A DNA stretch of 9,174 nucleotides. It comes from Microbacteriaceae bacterium (GTDB taxonomy: Bacteria; Actinomycetota; Actinomycetes; Actinomycetales; Microbacteriaceae). Under the pieces are notes generated by a model that saw nothing but the letters and a program-made list of their open reading frames with translations, did no database searches and was not told the origin of the DNA. How positions within the stretch are numbered: position 1 is the first letter of the stretch; the number at the start of each line of letters is the position of its first letter. Positions 5,688-9,174 of this stretch are shown in pieces. The position numbers and the translations under genes were made by a program. The stretch is taken from NCBI GenBank assembly GCA_017744755.1, contig JAGIAU010000073.1:1-9174 (forward strand), written 5' to 3'.

Positions 5688-6557
5688 CTACGCCCCGAAC
5701 GTCGCCAGCACGTCGTCCCAGAAGGCCTCCGCGCCGGCCCGGAAGTACCCCATGTGCCCGATCTGCTCGACCCCGATGTCAGACGGGTGCAGGTCGACGG
5801 CGGTGCGGCTCGCCGCGCCCGTGTAGCAGGCGAGCGTCTCGTCGCGCGCCCGCGGCGTCGCCCACGGGTCGTCGACCGCGGTCGCATAGGTGAGCGGGAT
5901 CCGCACGCTCGCGTAGCGCGCCGCCGCGTCGGGCACGAGCGGGTCGTCCACGACGAAGCGCGGGAAGCCCGTCCAGCGCCGCCACTGGCGGAACGCGCCC
6001 GCCGGCAGGTCCTCGCCGCCGCCGAGACGGCTCCACGGCGCGTAGCCCATGACCGCGGTCAGGGCGCCGGCGAACGCCCAGAGCACGCGCACCCGGCGCC
6101 GCTCCGCCGGCGACATCCAGCCGCCCCACCCCGTGCCGGAGCCGAAGGTGTACGCGGCCGCGAGCCGCTCCGTCCCCGGCACGAGCCCAAGCGCGCTGCC
6201 GCCGTAGGAATGGCCGACGAGGTAGCGCGGCCGGTCGGCCCGCAGCGCCTCGATGCCGGCCGGGATGTCGTGCTCCGCCCAGTCGGCGAAGGTCATCTCG
6301 TAGCCGCGCAGCGACGTCGGCCGCGACTCGCCCGTGCCCCGGTAGTCCATCGTGAGCACCTCGTAGCCGGCCTTCGCGGCGTGCTCCGCGAAGCGGCGGT
6401 AGAACCCCCTCGGCACGGCGGTCGCGCTCGCGACGAGGATCGAGGCGCGCGTCGCGCCGGCGGGCGCGGTGCGCGTCACGCCGAGCTCGACGCCGTCGTC
6501 GGTGACGATGCGAGTGCGTTCTGCCGTCGGGGTCGTCGAGTCGGTCACGAGGGCCAT
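5688..6557 (-). CDS. Predicted alpha/beta hydrolase (COG4757 type)
   Basis: From ATG 6557 the product has 289 residues, close to family length. The order ASATAVPRGFYRRFAEHA, TMDYRGTGESRPTSLRGYE, then WAEHDI and GHSYGGSALGLVP is typical of the COG4757 predicted alpha/beta hydrolases. The likely triad, numbered from this start, is Ser117 in the nucleophile elbow GHSYG, Asp229 or Asp230 in AVDDPWATP, and His268 in IGHMGYFR. There is no signal peptide or membrane segment, so it is probably cytosolic. Substrate unknown; members are annotated only as esterase-like. The start is uncertain: in-frame ATG 6602 or GTG 6590 would add up to 15 residues (SSTVISRERARSPT), and none of the candidates has a clear ribosome site. 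The gene is convergent with mnmA and divergent from ligA, so it is its own transcription unit placed between two housekeeping genes. Confidence 0.88.
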   Translation of the reverse strand: MALVTDSTTPTAERTRIVTDDGVELGVTRTAPAGATRASILVASATAVPRGFYRRFAEHAAKAGYEVLTMDYRGTGESRPTSLRGYEMTFADWAEHDIPAGIEALRADRPRYLVGHSYGGSALGLVPGTERLAAAYTFGSGTGWGGWMSPAERRRVRVLWAFAGALTAVMGYAPWSRLGGGEDLPAGAFRQWRRWTGFPRFVVDDPLVPDAAARYASVRIPLTYATAVDDPWATPRARDETLACYTGAASRTAVDLHPSDIGVEQIGHMGYFRAGAEAFWDDVLATFGA

Positions 6558-6663
6558 TGTGGGAGAACGCGCTCGTTCGCGCGAGATCACCGTGGATGAC
6601 ATCCAAATCGCGGCGCCCCGCGGCGCGTTCCGCCTGCGCCTGCCGCATGTCGGCGGTCGATCC

Positions 6664-6669
6664 TAGGCT
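6664..6669 (+). promoter_or_regulatory. Candidate -10 box of ligA (leaderless)
   Basis: TAGGCT fits TANNNT and ends 6 nt before the GTG start of ligA, the same spacing as at the XRE regulator gene. No purine-rich ribosome site at normal spacing is seen (only TTGGGG abutting the start), which supports a leaderless transcript. No good -35 box is visible. Confidence 0.4.
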
Positions 6670-6675
6670 TGGGGC

Positions 6676-8961
6676 GTGGCCGAAGCCGAACCGATCCGAG
6701 CGTCCGATCCCGCGGACTTCGACGCCGCGCGGGCCGAGGCGGCGGCGCTCACGGAGCGCATCCTCGAGCTGCGCGAGGCGTACTACGCGCGGGACACGAC
6801 GCTCGTGTCCGACGGCGAGTACGACGCGCTCGTGCACCGGCTGGAGGCGATCGAGGCGGCGTGGCCGCAGCTCGCCGGGCAGGACTCGCCGACGCAGACG
6901 GTGGGCGGGGGCGGGCTCGACTCGACGCTGTTCGCGCCGGTCGTGCACGCGGAGCGGATGTACTCGCTCGACAACGTGTTCTCGATCGAGGAGTTCCGCG
7001 AGTGGGCGGCGAAGGTCGTGCGGGACGCGGGGCCGGATGCGGGGGTGAGCTGGCTGTGCGAGCTCAAGATCGACGGCCTCGCGATCAACCTCCGCTACGC
7101 CTCGGGGGAGCTCGTCAGCGCGGCGACGCGCGGCGACGGCACGACCGGTGAGGACGTCACGGAGAACGTCCTGCGCATCGCCGGGATCCCGCGCCGACTG
7201 GCCGGCTCCGGCCACCCGCCGCTCGTCGAGGTGCGCGGCGAGATCTACTTCCCGGTCGCGGCCTTCAACGAGCTGAACGCGGAGCAGACCGCGGCGGGGG
7301 AGCGCGTGTTCGCCAATCCGCGGAACGCCGCCTCCGGCTCGCTGCGGCAGAAGGCCGACGGCAAGGGCGCGCGTGGCGCCGACCTGATGGAGCGGCGGCT
7401 CTCGCGGCTGCGGATGCTCGTGCACGGCATCGGGGCATGGCCGGATCCGCCCGTCGCGACGCAGTCGGAGGTGTACGCGCTGCTCGGCTCCTGGGGGCTG
7501 CCCACCTCGCCGAACTTCCGGGTCTTCGACGACGTCGACGGGGCCGTCGGGTTCATCGAGCACTACGGGGAGCACCGGCACTCGGTCGAGCACGAGATCG
7601 ACGGCATCGTCGTCAAGGTCGACGAGCTCGCGCTGCACGACTCGCTCGGCGCGACCTCGCGGGCGCCCCGGTGGGCGATCGCCTACAAGTACCCCCCCGA
7701 GCAGGTGCAGACGCGGCTCCGCGGCATCGAGATCGGCATCGGCCGGACGGGCCGGGCGACGCCGTACGCCGTCCTTGAGCCGATCCTCGTCGCCGGCTCG
7801 GTCGTGCGGCGCGCGACGTTGCACAACCAGGACGTCGTCCGTGTGAAGGGCGTGCTCATCGGCGACATGGTCGTGCTGCGCAAGGCCGGCGACGTCATCC
7901 CGGAGATCCTCGGACCGGTCCTCGAGCTGCGGGACGGCTCGGAACGCGCCTTCGTGATGCCGACGGAATGCCCCGAATGCGGTGCGACGCTCGCACCCGC
8001 GAAGGAGGGCGACATCGATCTCCGCTGCCCGAACACGCGCGCCTGCCCGGCGCAGGTCCGGGGCCGCATCGAGCACATCGGCTCCCGCGGCGGGCTCGAC
8101 ATCGAGGGCCTCGGGGAGGCGTCCGCGATCGCGCTGACCCCGCCGTACGGGCCGCTCGACACGGAGGCCGGGCTCTTCGACCTCACGATCGACGACCTCA
8201 TGCCGATCGAGGTGCCCGTGCTGGGGAGCGGACCGGACGAGATCGTCGAACTGGAGGCCCGGGCGGCGTCGGAGGCCGCCGAGGCGGGTGTCGCGGAGGC
8301 GCGCTTCGACACCCCGTTCCGCAAGGTCGTGCGGCCCGCGCGGAAGGACGCACCCGCGGAGTTCGGCCCGTCGTCCGCCGCCGAGGAGCTCATCGTGGAG
8401 CTCGAGAAGGCTCGACGCAAGGACCTCTGGCGGCTGCTCGTCTCGCTGAACATCCGGCATGTCGGTCCTGTCGCGGCTCGCGCGCTCGCGGCGTACTTCG
8501 GATCGCTCGACGCGATCCGGGCGGCGTCGGCGGCCGAGCTCGCGGCGGTCGACGGCGTCGGGCCGATCATCGCCGAGGCGGTGCTGGAATGGTTCGGCAT
8601 CGACTGGCACGTCGAGATCGTCGAGCGCTGGGCCGCCGCCGGGGTCCAGTGGTCGATCCCCGGCCACCCGGGGCCGGGCGCGGGCATCGAAGGGCCGTCG
8701 GGTCCGCTCTCGGGTCTGACCGTCGTCGTCACCGGCGCCGTCGAGGGGTACACGCGCGAAGGCGCCGAGGAGGCCGTCATCGTCGCCGGCGGGAAGCCGA
8801 GCGGCTCCGTCTCCAAGAAGACGAGCGTCGTCGTCGTCGGCCCCGGAGCCGGCTCGAAGGAGGCGAAGGCGCTCGAGCTCGGCATCCCGATCGTGCCGGC
8901 GGAGCGCTTCCAGGAGCTCCTCGACGGCGGCTTGTCGGCGATCGTCCCGCAGGTCGAGTAG
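6676..8961 (+). CDS. ligA: NAD-dependent DNA ligase LigA
   Basis: The 761-residue enzyme seals nicks in replication and repair using NAD+ (EC 6.5.1.2). All domains are in order: the N-terminal Ia domain with YY and DGEYD (36-50), adenylation domain with the lysine nucleophile in KIDG (Lys131), EVRGE (185-189) and VANPRN-like FANPRNAASGSLRQ (212-225), the OB fold with GRTGRATPYAVLEP (356-369), the zinc finger Cys432, Cys435, Cys451, Cys457, helix-hairpin-helix repeats (about 460-655, with IRHVGPVAARALA), and a C-terminal BRCT domain (about 675-758). It is about 90 residues longer than the E. coli enzyme; much of this is an extra, Ala/Glu-rich and basic segment at about 512-566 inside the HhH region. 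Similar insertions occur, to my memory, in other Microbacteriaceae. The GTG start fits the conserved N terminus and the -10 box at 6664. The stop codon lies within a repeat motif shared with the convergent neighbour. Confidence 0.98.
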   Translation: MAEAEPIRASDPADFDAARAEAAALTERILELREAYYARDTTLVSDGEYDALVHRLEAIEAAWPQLAGQDSPTQTVGGGGLDSTLFAPVVHAERMYSLDNVFSIEEFREWAAKVVRDAGPDAGVSWLCELKIDGLAINLRYASGELVSAATRGDGTTGEDVTENVLRIAGIPRRLAGSGHPPLVEVRGEIYFPVAAFNELNAEQTAAGERVFANPRNAASGSLRQKADGKGARGADLMERRLSRLRMLVHGIGAWPDPPVATQSEVYALLGSWGLPTSPNFRVFDDVDGAVGFIEHYGEHRHSVEHEIDGIVVKVDELALHDSLGATSRAPRWAIAYKYPPEQVQTRLRGIEIGIGRTGRATPYAVLEPILVAGSVVRRATLHNQDVVRVKGVLIGDMVVLRKAGDVIPEILGPVLELRDGSERAFVMPTECPECGATLAPAKEGDIDLRCPNTRACPAQVRGRIEHIGSRGGLDIEGLGEASAIALTPPYGPLDTEAGLFDLTIDDLMPIEVPVLGSGPDEIVELEARAASEAAEAGVAEARFDTPFRKVVRPARKDAPAEFGPSSAAEELIVELEKARRKDLWRLLVSLNIRHVGPVAARALAAYFGSLDAIRAASAAELAAVDGVGPIIAEAVLEWFGIDWHVEIVERWAAAGVQWSIPGHPGPGAGIEGPSGPLSGLTVVVTGAVEGYTREGAEEAVIVAGGKPSGSVSKKTSVVVVGPGAGSKEAKALELGIPIVPAERFQELLDGGLSAIVPQVE

Positions 8962-8965
8962 CGCT

Positions 8966-9042
8966 GGGCCCGCGGGTCGAGCAGCGCGAGGCGGCGCGGA
9001 TCGGCGGGCTGCCCGAGAACGTCCTACTCGACCCGCGGGGCC
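8966..9042. terminator. Inverted repeat between ligA and the convergent gene, probable bidirectional terminator
   Basis: Arms 8966-8984 and 9024-9042 are inverted copies matching at 17 of 19 positions, with core CCCGCGGGTCGAG / CTCGACCCGCGGG. The loop is 39 nt. The right arm overlaps the last codons and stop of the minus-strand gene, and the left arm begins 5 nt after the ligA stop. The position between converging 3' ends suits a shared terminator. No T-tract is present. Confidence 0.55.
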
Positions 9043-9174
9043 GCGTGCTTCCGCGGAGCCGCCGCGAAGACGAGCAGCGCGGTCACCGCGATGAGCGCGG
9101 CCAGGCCGACGAGGAGCACGTTGGCGGTCACGATGGCGATCACGAGCAGCGACCGCCGCAACCGGCCTGCCGGC
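9024..9174 (-). CDS. C-terminal 49 residues of a small or larger membrane protein (5' end beyond window)
   Basis: A minus-strand frame open from the right edge ends at TAG (9024-9026). The visible part is a basic stretch (GRLRRS), then a hydrophobic segment of about 30 residues (SLLVIAIVTANVLLVGLA and continuing to LLVFAAAP), then the polar tail RKHAAPRVE. This is one long or two tightly packed membrane helices with a basic N-flank. The family cannot be named. Third-position G/C bias and hydrophobic periodicity support real coding. In many actinobacteria ligA is followed by gatC-gatA-gatB, but here the next gene is convergent, so that arrangement is not present immediately downstream. Confidence 0.55.
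   Translation of the reverse strand, partial: PAGRLRRSLLVIAIVTANVLLVGLAALIAVTALLVFAAAPRKHAAPRVE

Noticed and set aside
6565..6578. GAACGCGCTCGTTC as a LexA/SOS box near the hydrolase start
   Set aside because: Actinobacterial LexA sites have GAAC-N4-GTTC; here the spacing is six, and no SOS gene is linked to it.
5779..8667. A 962-codon open frame on the minus strand opposite ligA
   Set aside because: It is a shadow frame produced by high GC content: Arg/Pro/Asp-rich with no family features, and it covers ligA and an out-of-frame version of the hydrolase.
1..9174. Defence system, prophage, CRISPR or biosynthetic cluster
   Set aside because: All recognisable genes are housekeeping or single-domain accessory proteins, and no integrase, transposase, nuclease or repeat-spacer array is seen on either strand.

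Overview
The window is very GC-rich and reads as chromosome of a high-GC Gram-positive bacterium, most likely Microbacteriaceae (Actinomycetota). The support is GTP-dependent PEP carboxykinase, a RamB-type fatty-acyl/acetate regulator, a secreted TPM-domain protein, the actinobacterial neighbourhood of mnmA with ligA, a LigA carrying an extra segment in its helix-hairpin-helix region, and GTCGAGTAG-type intergenic palindromes. The family-level placement is inference from memory of such genomes, not a search.

Layout from left to right. A minus-strand secreted TPM-domain protein runs off the left edge (1-600). A 225-bp gap with two hairpins follows. The minus-strand pckA (826-2682) is divergent, across a 122-bp relatively AT-rich control region, from a plus-strand XRE/ScfR-type regulator (2805-4244). 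A 148-bp gap with four tandem 10-bp repeats leading into a long palindrome comes next, then plus-strand mnmA (4393-5481). A 206-bp convergent gap holds two copies of a 51-bp hairpin element. A minus-strand alpha/beta hydrolase of the COG4757 type (5688-6557) is divergent from plus-strand ligA (6676-8961). ligA converges, across a shared inverted repeat, on the 3' end of a small minus-strand membrane protein that leaves the right edge (9024-9174).

The genes are mostly central housekeeping: gluconeogenesis/anaplerosis (pckA) with a plausible dedicated acyl-CoA-responsive regulator beside it, tRNA U34 thiolation (mnmA) and DNA replication/repair (ligA). The regulator-pckA pair is the one clear functional linkage. 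I see no phage, transposase, CRISPR, toxin-antitoxin or defence genes, and no tRNA or rRNA gene.

I did not find a new multi-gene system. The most interesting material lies between the genes. Four of the five larger gaps carry a distinct long palindrome, and one of these is duplicated with pairing-preserving changes in its inner stem. The promoter-operator region between pckA and its likely regulator is compact and also worth a look.
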